The notes below the pieces were generated by a model. That model saw nothing but the letters and a program-made list of their open reading frames with translations. It did no database searches and had not been told where the DNA came from. From positions 1 through 64,000 of the forward strand of contig NZ_LRAC01000130.1 of NCBI RefSeq assembly GCF_001517085.1: a stretch of 64,000 nucleotides of DNA, given 5' to 3'. This document shows positions 24,716 to 32,556 of the stretch, in pieces (the stretch's first letter is position 1; every line of letters starts with the position of its first letter). The position numbers and the translations under genes were made by a program. The stretch comes from Paenibacillus sp. DMB5 (GTDB lineage Bacteria > Bacillota > Bacilli > Paenibacillales > Paenibacillaceae).

Positions 24716-26092
24716 TTACAGATGCGGCAGTGTCACCGTAAAAGCAGTACCTGCGCCAACGGTACTTTCCACCTCGATGGTGCCGTTATGCGCCATGACA
24801 ATCTTTTGGGCGATCGAAAGACCGAGGCCGGTGCTGCTAGTACCCGCGGTGCGCGCCTTATCCCTTTTATAGAACCGGTCAAAAATCATCGGCAGCTCGG
24901 CAGGGGGAATCCCCTCTCCTGTGTCCGCTACTTTTACTGTACAAACCCCGTTAGCCGCCGATGCAGAAATGGTAATGGTCCCGCCCGCCGGCGTATATTT
25001 GACCGCATTGGATACGAGGTTCATCCACACCTGGTATAGCAGATTGGAATCGGCCGTAAGGGTAATCTCCTCCACATGCAGTCGTACTGCCAGTTCCTGT
25101 TCGGTCAGCCGCCATTCCATAATCTGAATGACCTGGCGCAGCTGTGCCCGGAGATCGACCTTCTGCTTCTGCAGCGCATTTTCGTCATAGTCCAAGGAGG
25201 AGAGGGTCAGCAGCTGTTTGCTCAGCACGGACAGGCGGCGGCTCTCCTGGTCAATAATATCCAGATACTCCATTCGCTGCTCCCCGGACAAACCGGTATC
25301 TTTAAGTGCATGGGCGAAGCCCTGAATCGAGGTCAGCGGGGATTCAATCTCATGTGAGACGTTGGCGACGAATTCCTGCCGTGCCCGGTTGGTCCGCTCC
25401 AGCTCCCTGCTCATGATCATAAAATGGGAAGCCAGCTGCCCGATCTCATCGCGCCGTCTTGTATTCAGCCGGATGTCATATCTGCCTTTGGAGATTCGTT
25501 GAGTGGCCGCGGTAAGCCGGGTAATCGGTTTAACGACATGCAGCACGGCTACAACAACAAACCATAAACTGAACAGAATGCTGAACCCGATCAGCATGGC
25601 AAAAAACATCCGCAGCTCGCCAAACTGCACCTGCGCATCCGGACGCATGAACAGCGCATAGGTCAGCCCGTTCAATTGGACCGGAACGCCGATGGTATTG
25701 GTAAGCTGATTATCGAAAAATCCGGTAATAAACGCGCTGCCCGGAAACTCAGCGACTCCATGATAGACACCGCCGCCCAGCACCAGCTCCAGCTTCTCCT
25801 CCGGCAGATCCTTTTCCCGGAAAGGCAGACCATAGAAGCGCTCATCGCCTTCCCCGTTGGTCAGGTACAGCTTATAGCCGAGCGAAGCCGTACTAAGCAG
25901 GTACTCCCCGGCACTGTCCGGATGATCCTGGATGAACTGCTGGAGACCGATGGCCATTTTGGTAAGCTTGGCATCGTTCTGCGGCTTGATCCGGGCCTGA
26001 TAATACAGATTGGAAACAAGGAAGCCAAGCACACTGCTCATTACGATCATGGAACAGAACAGCAGGCACATTCTTATATAAAGGGATTTCAT
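24716..26092 (-). CDS. hssS: Heme-sensing histidine kinase
   Basis: A 458-aa sensor kinase (staphylococcal HssS is 457). Two spans at about residues 8-28 and 165-187 flank an extracytoplasmic sensor that contains the HssS-like blocks FYGLPFREKDL, YHGV, FITGFFDNQLTNTIG and LFMRPD. HAMP, HisKA (phosphoacceptor His in FVANVSHEIESPL) and HATPase domains (NLVSNAVKY, DTGEGIP, TGLGLSIA) follow. The start overlaps the hssR stop (ATGA). Confidence 0.87.
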   Translation of the reverse strand: MKSLYIRMCLLFCSMIVMSSVLGFLVSNLYYQARIKPQNDAKLTKMAIGLQQFIQDHPDSAGEYLLSTASLGYKLYLTNGEGDERFYGLPFREKDLPEEKLELVLGGGVYHGVAEFPGSAFITGFFDNQLTNTIGVPVQLNGLTYALFMRPDAQVQFGELRMFFAMLIGFSILFSLWFVVVAVLHVVKPITRLTAATQRISKGRYDIRLNTRRRDEIGQLASHFMIMSRELERTNRARQEFVANVSHEIESPLTSIQGFAHALKDTGLSGEQRMEYLDIIDQESRRLSVLSKQLLTLSSLDYDENALQKQKVDLRAQLRQVIQIMEWRLTEQELAVRLHVEEITLTADSNLLYQVWMNLVSNAVKYTPAGGTITISASAANGVCTVKVADTGEGIPPAELPMIFDRFYKRDKARTAGTSSTGLGLSIAQKIVMAHNGTIEVESTVGAGTAFTVTLPHL

Positions 26093-26766
26093 CCGTTCAC
26101 CATATCCACTTTGTAGCCGATTCCGCGCACGGTCCGGATCACAAAGTCATTCTGGTAATCCGCAAACCGCTGGCGCAGCCGCTTGATGTGCACATCCACT
26201 GTCCGCTCATCCCCCTCGTAATCCGCTCCCCAGACCAGCTCAATCAGCTCACTGCGCGAAAACAACCGCCCCGGATACTGCGCAAGCTGTGCGAGCAGCT
26301 CGAACTCTTTTACCGGCAGCAGCAGTACCTCGTTTCCGTCACTGATCTCGTAATTTTTACGGTCAATCAGGATGGAGTTGAGGCGGATTTTATCATCCGA
26401 AGCGATCGAATACCGGCGGAACAGTGCCTTGATGCGGAACAGCAGCTCCTCCGGCTCAAATGGCTTGGTCACATAATCATCTGTCCCCCGCAGATACCCC
26501 TGCTCCTTGTCGCTTAGCTGCTGGCGAGCAGTGAGCAGAATAATGGGAATATCATAAGTTTCCCGTATGTACTGGCACAGCTCCAGTCCGTCCATCTGCG
26601 GCATCATCACATCCACAACCGCCAGATCCACGGTGCTTGCTTTCATCAGTTCCGCCGCCTGAAGCCCGTTTTCTGCCTCTGCAACAGCATAGCCCTCCCG
26701 CAGCAGTACATGCCGCAGCAGTGTGCGGATATTCATATCGTCGTCGGCAACCAGTATCCTTTTCAT
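26089..26766 (-). CDS. hssR: Heme-stress response regulator
   Basis: A 225-aa OmpR-type regulator (HssR is 224). Receiver domain: acidic pocket ADDD, phosphoacceptor Asp in VVDVMMPQMDG (about residue 52), Thr in LLTAR and Lys in TKPF. A winged-helix domain follows with ERTVDVHIKRLRQRF and VRTVRGIGYKV. The ATG at 26766 (MKRILVADD) has AGGAGTGG 7 nt upstream; an ATG at 26817 adds 17 unrelated residues. It is the first gene of the hssR-hssS-hrtB-hrtA series and should bind the box at 24690-24709. Confidence 0.88.
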   Translation of the reverse strand: MKRILVADDDMNIRTLLRHVLLREGYAVAEAENGLQAAELMKASTVDLAVVDVMMPQMDGLELCQYIRETYDIPIILLTARQQLSDKEQGYLRGTDDYVTKPFEPEELLFRIKALFRRYSIASDDKIRLNSILIDRKNYEISDGNEVLLLPVKEFELLAQLAQYPGRLFSRSELIELVWGADYEGDERTVDVHIKRLRQRFADYQNDFVIRTVRGIGYKVDMVNG

Positions 26767-26867
26767 CGGCAATCCACTCCTGTATCCAAATCTAGCTGTC
26801 CTATATCGTAGCAACAATGCTTACGGATGACAACCGGACATCCTCTCTCTGTTAAATATGACTATCT

Positions 26868-27677
26868 CTATTCCGCTAAAATAAAATCCGCTATGCTCTT
26901 ATTGAGCGGAGTAACGGGCTTTCCAATCCACCTCTCCAGATCGCCTGTTGTAGAGGCGGTGTTTATGCCGGCGAGATAGTTATAAATCCAGTGGCGAATT
27001 CCGGGGTCTTCACGGTGAACAACCGTTTTGCCAGCCCATTCGCTGAGCGCCTCAGCCAGATCATGAAAGGTCCAGGCCTGCGGTGCTGTTAATTCATAAC
27101 TTGGATGATCATGCTGATTACTGAGAAGAACCTCTGCAGTTGCCTGTGCCAGATCACGGCGCGTAACCGAGTTGAAACGCCATTCTCCGGGGGGTGTGAC
27201 CAGGACACCGCTGTTGATTGCCTCCTGTAAGCCGAGCACATTCACGAAATCCAAATACAATGCATTACGCAAAAAAGTGTATCTTAGTCCGCTATCCGCA
27301 ATTGCCTGCTCTGTGAGGGTATGAACATTGTCCGGGCTTCCCTGATGTGAAAAAGCAAAGCCGGTATAAAAGATATGCTCCACACCGGCTCTGCGGGCGG
27401 CATCAATTACGCGCTTATGCTGGACAAGCCGGACAGCATCTTCCTGATGCGGGCTGGAGATTAACAGCAGCCGTGAGATATTGCGGAAAGCCGAATCAAG
27501 CGATTCCGGAACGTCATAATCCGCCATTCGTATTTCCACACCGGACTGCTGCAGCTCAGCAGCTTTATCCGGAGTGCGCACACCTGCAATGAGCTGTCCT
27601 GCCGGTATCTTTTGCAGCAGCTCCGTTATAATCATCCTTCCAAGCTGACCTGTTGCCCCGGTAATCATTATTGTCAT
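26868..27677 (-). CDS. NmrA-like NAD(P)H quinone reductase/SDR protein (QorB-like)
   Basis: A 269-aa atypical short-chain dehydrogenase with the NAD(P) motif ITGATGQLG at the N-terminus and SSPHQED, FYTGFAFSH and NSVTRRDLAQA segments typical of QorB/YtfG and related NmrA proteins. It probably reduces quinones or senses NADP(H). A copy of the MarR operator lies 39 nt before the start (27716-27733), and the marR gene is next upstream, so it is the likely target. Confidence 0.85.
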   Translation of the reverse strand: MTIMITGATGQLGRMIITELLQKIPAGQLIAGVRTPDKAAELQQSGVEIRMADYDVPESLDSAFRNISRLLLISSPHQEDAVRLVQHKRVIDAARRAGVEHIFYTGFAFSHQGSPDNVHTLTEQAIADSGLRYTFLRNALYLDFVNVLGLQEAINSGVLVTPPGEWRFNSVTRRDLAQATAEVLLSNQHDHPSYELTAPQAWTFHDLAEALSEWAGKTVVHREDPGIRHWIYNYLAGINTASTTGDLERWIGKPVTPLNKSIADFILAE

Positions 27678-27715
27678 TCATTCTCTTTCCCTTCTACAAA
27701 AAATAATAGTTATTT

Positions 27716-27733
27716 TAATTAACCCCTTAACTA
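27716..27733. promoter_or_regulatory. MarR-type operator upstream of NmrA-like gene
   Basis: TAATTAACCCCTTAACTA matches 28248-28265 (TAGTTAATACCTTAACTA) at 15 of 18 positions. Arms of 7 bp surround a 4-nt spacer. The two sites are in the same orientation and lie 5' of the two genes. Confidence 0.7.
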
Positions 27734-27782
27734 TCTGCACAAAAAGACAGGGAAACCATTAGCGGCTTAATAACCGCCTGGT

Positions 27783-28247
27783 CTATGCCCGGTTCAGCTT
27801 GCCCAGCAGCAGCAGCAGCTGACGAAGCTCCTGCTCTTCGAGCCGGCTCATCCGCTCTGCAACCGCAAGCCGGTTGTCCGGCAAATGCTCCAGCAGCAGC
27901 GCTTCTCCTTGCTCCGTAATCGTAATAACCGTCTTACGGCCGTCCTCGGCATGACCGGTACGGACGATATAGCTTTCCTTCTCTAAGGGTGCGAGCAGTA
28001 AGGTAATATTGGCTTTGCTGACGCCGATCTTCTCAGCCAATTCGGAAGGCAGCATACTCCCGCCATGCTTCGCAATCTCCACCAGAATCCGGACCCTGGC
28101 TCCGTTCAGTCCATGAGCCTGCCAGTATTTTTCCGATACAGCTACTGCACTCGCAGTCGTTTCTACCAGTGCAAAAAAAGCCTCAGTCGTGAACGGCTGC
28201 TCCAGCACAAGCTTGTGTAATTCATCCTTCACCGAAACCAGCTCCAT
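27783..28247 (-). CDS. MarR-family regulator
   Basis: A 154-aa winged-helix regulator. The DNA-binding core is SMLPSELAEKIGVSKANITLLLAPLEKESYIVR, followed by the wing HAEDGRKTVITITEQG and a C-terminal dimer helix. A palindromic operator (28248-28265) touches its start codon and covers its ribosome binding site, which implies tight self-repression. The same motif precedes the NmrA-like gene downstream, the likely effector of a quinone or electrophile response. Confidence 0.9.
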   Translation of the reverse strand: MELVSVKDELHKLVLEQPFTTEAFFALVETTASAVAVSEKYWQAHGLNGARVRILVEIAKHGGSMLPSELAEKIGVSKANITLLLAPLEKESYIVRTGHAEDGRKTVITITEQGEALLLEHLPDNRLAVAERMSRLEEQELRQLLLLLGKLNRA

Positions 28248-28265
28248 TTAGTTAATACCTTAACT
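28248..28265. promoter_or_regulatory. MarR-type operator overlapping marR ribosome binding site
   Basis: On the minus strand TAGTTAA-GGTA-TTAACTA, perfect 7-bp arms, right before the ATG at 28247. Partner site at 27716-27733. Confidence 0.7.
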
Positions 28266-28309
28266 ACTTTAATATACGTTCAACTGCCTCCCTTGTCAAA
28301 AGAAAAGTG

Positions 28310-28552
28310 TTAATTCATATAACTGCTGATGCCGAAGATGAGCTTGAATGCCTTCCGGCTTTTCCGGGTTCTTTTGAAACCTGATCTTACATCAAAAATA
28401 AATACCGTTCTACCCGCCCAGCATCTTATGTAAACGGAATGCAGCTTTACCGGCCCAATGATTCCCCGCTCCTCAAATTCAGTACCATCGGCAAGCTCCG
28501 TCTCAGTACGGATCAGCCAGCGGTTTCCGAGGCCAAACTCAATGTACTTCAA
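28310..28552 (-). CDS. DUF3977-like small protein, TTG start
   Basis: An 80-aa protein with the pattern KYIEFGLGNRW...RTETELADGTEFEERGI...GPVKLHSVYIR and ending KSRKAFKLIFGI, which I recognise as DUF3977-like; function unknown. The start is a TTG at 28552 with GGGAG 8 nt upstream. The frame is open further upstream, but that part overlaps the metallophosphoesterase and is not protein-like. It lies 73 nt after that gene and may be co-transcribed. Confidence 0.7.
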   Translation of the reverse strand: MKYIEFGLGNRWLIRTETELADGTEFEERGIIGPVKLHSVYIRCWAGRTVFIFDVRSGFKRTRKSRKAFKLIFGISSYMN

Positions 28553-28577
28553 TCTATCCACTCCCTGAACATGGTTA

Positions 28578-28609
28578 ACCCCCCGCTCTCCCGTAAGATT
28601 GCAGGGGGT
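28578..28609 (-). other. Intercistronic hairpin
   Basis: ACCCCCCGC (28578-28586) and GCAGGGGGT (28601-28609) pair with one G-T. It lies between the metallophosphoesterase and DUF3977 genes and has no T-run, so it may be an mRNA-stabilising stem or weak attenuator. Confidence 0.45.
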
Positions 28610-28625
28610 CTGTTTAAAATGAACC

Positions 28626-29816
28626 CTACACCAGCACTGTCTTCGCCGACAGCGGCTCTTCCTGATAGCTCTTGCTGCCTTCAAGCAGCACCTCCAGCCT
28701 GATCAGCTCCGAGCGGCTGGCCAGCCGGATTGGAGGTCCCCAGGTACCATAGCCGGATGACACGATAACATGCAGCTTATCTTTGAGCAGATAGCCCCAA
28801 TCCAGTTCGAACAGGCGTCTCGTAATCCAGTGGTTCGGCGCGATCTGGCCTCGGTGGGTATGACCGGATAACAGCACATCCACACCCGTCTTCGCGGCAA
28901 TGTCAAAACCGGTCGGCTGATGATCCATCATCAGTATCGGACGCGTATGATCAAGCCCCTCAAGCAGTGCCTGAACGCTCATTCTGCCGCCTTGCATCGA
29001 CTCTGCTGTTTTGTCTTTTCGTCCGGCAATGTATACACCGCCTGCTTCAGCCACTTCATCCTGCAGCACCCTGATACCGATGCCTGCCATCACTTCCGTG
29101 TACTGGGCTATTGAACCGCCGTAATACTCGTGATTACCAAGAACGGCGTATACACCATAACGTGCCTTGAGCTGCTTCAGTTGCAGACTCATACCGTTTC
29201 GGATAAACGGCTCGATGCTGTCGTCCAGCACGTCACCGGCCAGCAGGATAATATCCGGCTCCATCCGGTTGATCTCAGCCACCATTTTGCGCAGATGGCG
29301 GTTACCGACGATGTTGCCCAGATGAAGATCGGATGCCACAGCAACAGTGAGCGGTGCACTGGTCCCGATGGACTTATCGATCCGGACCGGATGGGTCCGT
29401 ACGACTGTACTCCAGGCATTGCGCGAGCCCCAGATCAGGAACACAGCCAGCAGCAGCACCAGCGTTATCCCGGCTTCGGCTGTAAATGCACTACGGTCAA
29501 AGCCCATCAGACCCAGCACCCAGTAGAGCAGATCGGTCAGCGGCAGCACAATAACAGCGAATTCCATGCAGGCCAGATAATAAGAGCCGATTACCTTAAA
29601 CAACCTGGCGGCAGGCTTTACTGCCTTAGGCCAAGGAACCATTCCGATCATGTAAGCAAAGGCTATAAGCATAAACACCGTCCAGTACACACCTGCCAGG
29701 ATACCCGGCACTACATCCTTCAGCCAAATCCAGAGATGATAGCCAATGTAGAAATTAACCAGTCCCAACACCAGCAGCATTACGGCACCAGACAGCAGCA
29801 TACGCAAATTTTTCAT
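28626..29816 (-). CDS. Membrane-anchored metallophosphoesterase
   Basis: A 396-aa protein: N-terminal membrane part with about four spans (to residue 135), then a calcineurin-like phosphoesterase domain on one face of the membrane. Metal-ligand motifs are ASDLHLG, LAGDVLDD, LGNHEYY and LSGHTHRGQ. It resembles the YkuE/YkoQ group, some of which act on UDP-sugar lipids. AAAGGAGTG precedes the ATG. Probably transcribed with the DUF3977 gene. Confidence 0.88.
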   Translation of the reverse strand: MKNLRMLLSGAVMLLVLGLVNFYIGYHLWIWLKDVVPGILAGVYWTVFMLIAFAYMIGMVPWPKAVKPAARLFKVIGSYYLACMEFAVIVLPLTDLLYWVLGLMGFDRSAFTAEAGITLVLLLAVFLIWGSRNAWSTVVRTHPVRIDKSIGTSAPLTVAVASDLHLGNIVGNRHLRKMVAEINRMEPDIILLAGDVLDDSIEPFIRNGMSLQLKQLKARYGVYAVLGNHEYYGGSIAQYTEVMAGIGIRVLQDEVAEAGGVYIAGRKDKTAESMQGGRMSVQALLEGLDHTRPILMMDHQPTGFDIAAKTGVDVLLSGHTHRGQIAPNHWITRRLFELDWGYLLKDKLHVIVSSGYGTWGPPIRLASRSELIRLEVLLEGSKSYQEEPLSAKTVLV

Positions 29817-29946
29817 TATTTCACTCCTTTAGCGTACAGCTTTTCTATACGTTACGTTCTAATTCAAATCATAACACAGAATATTTGCCAGGTATAAATT
29901 CTGCCCGCTGACTCTGATAAAATGCTTTCCAGACATCTGCTGCATA

Positions 29947-29972
29947 TAAAAAAAGAAAATGCCTCACGGCAT
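29947..29972 (-). terminator. Terminator after hemerythrin gene
   Basis: A short stem ATGCC/GGCAT (29959-29972) is followed on the minus strand by TTTTCTTTTTTT. Short stem but long T-tract. Confidence 0.6.
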
Positions 29973-29992
29973 CTTCAAGTTCAATTATGTAT

Positions 29993-30403
29993 TTATACCG
30001 CTTTGCCCTTGGCGGCAATACAGTCGCCGATCAACTGATCGCATTTGCTGATGTGGTTAAGCAGCCAGTCTGTCAATGTGCGGTTCAACTTGATTGTTGA
30101 GAGGACAGATACGCCCTTCGTCTTCACCGTCTCCTCAAGCTCCAGAACAGTCTGCACAAACTCTGCATGTGTCTTCTGGTGCTCCGCCAGCTCAGGGAAG
30201 TCAATGTCCACCATTAGCTGCTCTTCACTGCTGAAGTGCTCCAGCGTATACTCTTTAAGGAATCTCAGTGTCTCTTCGATTTGTTCTTTGCCCTTCTGAT
30301 TGGTGCATGCCTCAAAAAATTCATTAAGCTTCTTCAGCAGCTGTCTGTGCTGGCAATCGATTGTCTCCACACCGATGTCGTACGATTCCTTCCAGTCGAT
30401 CAT
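29993..30403 (-). CDS. Bacteriohemerythrin
   Basis: A 136-aa single-domain hemerythrin with a di-iron site for O2 or NO binding. Ligands can be placed: His in CQHRQL, HFSSEEQLM (His and Glu), HQKTHAEF (two His) and a late HISKCDQ (His and Asp). The start MIDWKESYDIGVETID is typical. Single gene; no signal peptide, so cytoplasmic. Possible roles are oxygen storage, sensing or delivery, and the sequence does not tell which. Confidence 0.92.
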   Translation of the reverse strand: MIDWKESYDIGVETIDCQHRQLLKKLNEFFEACTNQKGKEQIEETLRFLKEYTLEHFSSEEQLMVDIDFPELAEHQKTHAEFVQTVLELEETVKTKGVSVLSTIKLNRTLTDWLLNHISKCDQLIGDCIAAKGKAV

Positions 30404-30526
30404 AACTCACCTTGCCCTTTTCCAAATTTTCCAAGTAGACAAATACACCCCTTATTTTCTACTTTTCCGGACAAAGGTTCTGTGAACAACATCACAACTT
30501 TCAGACACGGATTTACATTTTCATAC

Positions 30527-30555
30527 AAAAAAGCGCAAGAGCTGCTCTTGCGCTT
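30527..30555 (-). terminator. Terminator of nrtR-PARG operon
   Basis: AAGCGCAAGAG and CTCTTGCGCTT form a strong GC-rich stem, followed on the minus strand by six T. It lies about 50 nt past the PARG-type gene. Confidence 0.85.
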
Positions 30556-30603
30556 GACCTATCTGATATTCTTCAGGTAGCTGTTTCAAGACCTCCGTTA
30601 ACC

Positions 30604-31467
30604 TTATAGCAGCTTAAGCCGGAAAGCATTAATAGCCGCCTGGTCCGGTGACAGGTCAAGAATTGCAAATACGATGTGTTTAAAAAGCGTCCGGTAGCCT
30701 TCCTCCACCAGCACCTGCCGGAAGTATCCGGCAACCTCAGCCGGGTCATTGCGGAACACGCCGCAGCCAAATGCCCCGAGTACTATCTCACGGTGACCCT
30801 GATCTGCCGCAACAGCCAGAATATAGCGGATCCGCTCCAGCATCACCCCGGCAATCAGCGGTATTTCCTGCGGGTCCCGTTCCTTGACCACTCCTGCGTT
30901 AACAGCAGGTGCAGTAATCATGGACACGGTATAAGGCTTATCCAGCAGCAGATCACGGCTGTCGCGGAATACGGGAACACCCGGAGAATGGATCATATAG
31001 TGGGAATATAAGCAAGATTTGCGGCTGCGGTTATAATCGTACATTTCCTTCATTTGAGAGATCGCCGGATAGAGGGCGGATGCACGTGCAAGGCTCTCCT
31101 CCTGGGCTTGGCTGCCCCCAAGGAAGCCGCCGCCCGGATTTTTGGCAGAAGCAAAATTCAGGCATACGATGTGTTCATGATCTTCCCGTTCCACCAGACG
31201 CTGCGCTGCTTCCAGCGTGGACTCGGCCGTTACTGAGATGTTCGGCTTATCCGCAGGGTGATTACGGAGCTGCTGTGCTGTGCGTTCATTCAGCATCTTG
31301 AGCTCCGCGGGCCTATATAACTGTGAACCGGAAATGGCCGCGCTGACTGCTTCGGCAATATCTGCCTGCTGTCCGGATCTGTTGATATAATGGCCTGCAG
31401 CAATAATATCTAAAGTTTCTTGAGCAACTAATGCACGTTTATTTCTTCCGTTATTGGAGTTATTCAT
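30604..31467 (-). CDS. Bacterial poly(ADP-ribose) glycohydrolase-like macrodomain protein (TIGR02452 type)
   Basis: A 287-aa protein with the PARG signature NPGGGFLGGSQAQEESLARAS (GGG-x6-QEE; catalytic Glu pair about residues 121-122) and the late macrodomain strand VLGAFGCGVFRNDP. Such enzymes remove ADP-ribose from proteins or nucleic acids and release ADP-ribose. The gene follows the NrtR-like regulator by 19 nt, and NrtR proteins sense ADP-ribose, so product and regulator ligand may be the same. I choose the ATG at 31467; a GTG sits directly before it. Confidence 0.88.
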   Translation of the reverse strand: MNNSNNGRNKRALVAQETLDIIAAGHYINRSGQQADIAEAVSAAISGSQLYRPAELKMLNERTAQQLRNHPADKPNISVTAESTLEAAQRLVEREDHEHIVCLNFASAKNPGGGFLGGSQAQEESLARASALYPAISQMKEMYDYNRSRKSCLYSHYMIHSPGVPVFRDSRDLLLDKPYTVSMITAPAVNAGVVKERDPQEIPLIAGVMLERIRYILAVAADQGHREIVLGAFGCGVFRNDPAEVAGYFRQVLVEEGYRTLFKHIVFAILDLSPDQAAINAFRLKLL

Positions 31468-31486
31468 CACTCTCAGCCCCGATCGG

Positions 31487-32386
31487 TTATTCTTTATTTA
31501 CGTTATACCGGTACAGCCTGGAGGGCCGGTGACCGGCATCTTTGGTATATTCATCCGTCTCCGTCACACTGTCGGCGATCTTCCTGCGGAAGGCTGCGGC
31601 CAGCAGCTCTTTGCCAAGGATAATTTCGTAGACCCGCTGCAGCTCTGACAGAGTAAACAACGGCGGCATCAGATTAAAAATAATGTCCGTATACTCCACC
31701 TTGCCGCGCAGCCGTTCGATAGCATACTGCACCATCAGCAGATGATCAAAAGCGAGCCCTTCACTCTCGATAATCCGGCTGTGTGCTTTACGGACATGCC
31801 CTTGGACAGTCTCGGTATGGCTGACAGTACCTGTAAGTGTGGTTTGCTCATTTTGCAGCGTTATCCGGAATCTTTTCTCCAGCTCATATCCCTGTTCCAG
31901 TTCAGTACGGTTTGTTGCCATTAATTGATGTGTTACCTCGAACCAGGCGGCATCAGCCGCATCATCGCCTGCCTGCACATTCAGCGTTGTCCGGTCAACC
32001 AGCGCCATATAGGAGCAGCTGATCACACGCATGCGCGGATCACGCTCCACATCACCCCAAGTGTATAGCTGCTCCATGTAGATGTTGTCGATATTCGTCT
32101 CTGTATACAGCTCTCTTCTGGCCGCGTCCTCAATGCTCTCGTTAATGGAAACGAAGCCTCCCGGCAGTGCCCACTGCCCCAGATAAGGGTGCTGTCCCCG
32201 CTTGATCAGCAGAAGCTGAAGTGACTTCTCGGACAGCTTCCGGTAGTTATTCTGCTCCTGTTCCATCACGGTAAAAATCAGCATATCCACGGTCACGGAC
32301 GGGCGCTCATACACCCCCGCATCATAGTTTTGCAGAAACTGTTCCTCTGTTTGCCCCTGGGCATCAGTTATGGGTTGCTTGTTCAT
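31487..32386 (-). CDS. NrtR-like regulator: Nudix domain plus winged helix
   Basis: A 299-aa protein with an N-terminal Nudix fold (about 30-175) and a C-terminal winged-helix domain (PPLFTLSELQRVYEIILG...FRRKI). The Nudix box reads GFVSINESIEDAARRELYTETNI: the first Glu of the EE pair is Thr and the late Gly is Asn, so hydrolysis is likely lost, as in NrtR repressors of NAD metabolism that bind ADP-ribose. AAGGAG is 6 nt before the ATG at 32386. Operon with the PARG-type gene; it probably controls its own promoter. Confidence 0.83.
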   Translation of the reverse strand: MNKQPITDAQGQTEEQFLQNYDAGVYERPSVTVDMLIFTVMEQEQNNYRKLSEKSLQLLLIKRGQHPYLGQWALPGGFVSINESIEDAARRELYTETNIDNIYMEQLYTWGDVERDPRMRVISCSYMALVDRTTLNVQAGDDAADAAWFEVTHQLMATNRTELEQGYELEKRFRITLQNEQTTLTGTVSHTETVQGHVRKAHSRIIESEGLAFDHLLMVQYAIERLRGKVEYTDIIFNLMPPLFTLSELQRVYEIILGKELLAAAFRRKIADSVTETDEYTKDAGHRPSRLYRYNVNKE

Positions 32387-32453
32387 ATAACGCTCCTTCA
32401 TCTATTTTAGACGTACGGATAACTTATTGTTTAATTGTTATTAACATAATGAT

Positions 32454-32484
32454 ATTATATGCACAAGCGTAATGGTAAAGTCAA
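32454..32484 (-). promoter_or_regulatory. Promoter of nrtR-PARG operon
   Basis: Minus strand TTGACT (32479-32484), 19-nt spacer and TATAAT (32454-32459). The leader just downstream (32410-32450) is AT-rich with TTGTTA/TAACA half-sites that may be the regulator site. Confidence 0.6.
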
Positions 32485-32510
32485 GCTTCTAATGTTTATT
32501 TTTGGCAAAC

Positions 32511-32531
32511 AAAAAAACCTGATTGCTCAGG
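32511..32531 (-). terminator. Terminator after CDF gene
   Basis: CCTGA/TCAGG stem with a 4-nt loop and seven T on the minus strand, 26 nt past the stop of the cation exporter gene. Confidence 0.7.
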
Positions 32532-32556
32532 CTTTCCGCTTAAACCATTCTATAAC

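Noticed and set aside
22851..26766. Bacitracin-type BceRS-BceAB system
   Set aside because: The kinase has a large extracytoplasmic sensor with HssS-like motifs and the permease has only four spans, unlike BceS and the ten-span BceB.
28553..28684. N-terminal extension of the DUF3977-like gene
   Set aside because: It is antiframe to the end of the metallophosphoesterase gene, Arg/Cys-rich and not protein-like.
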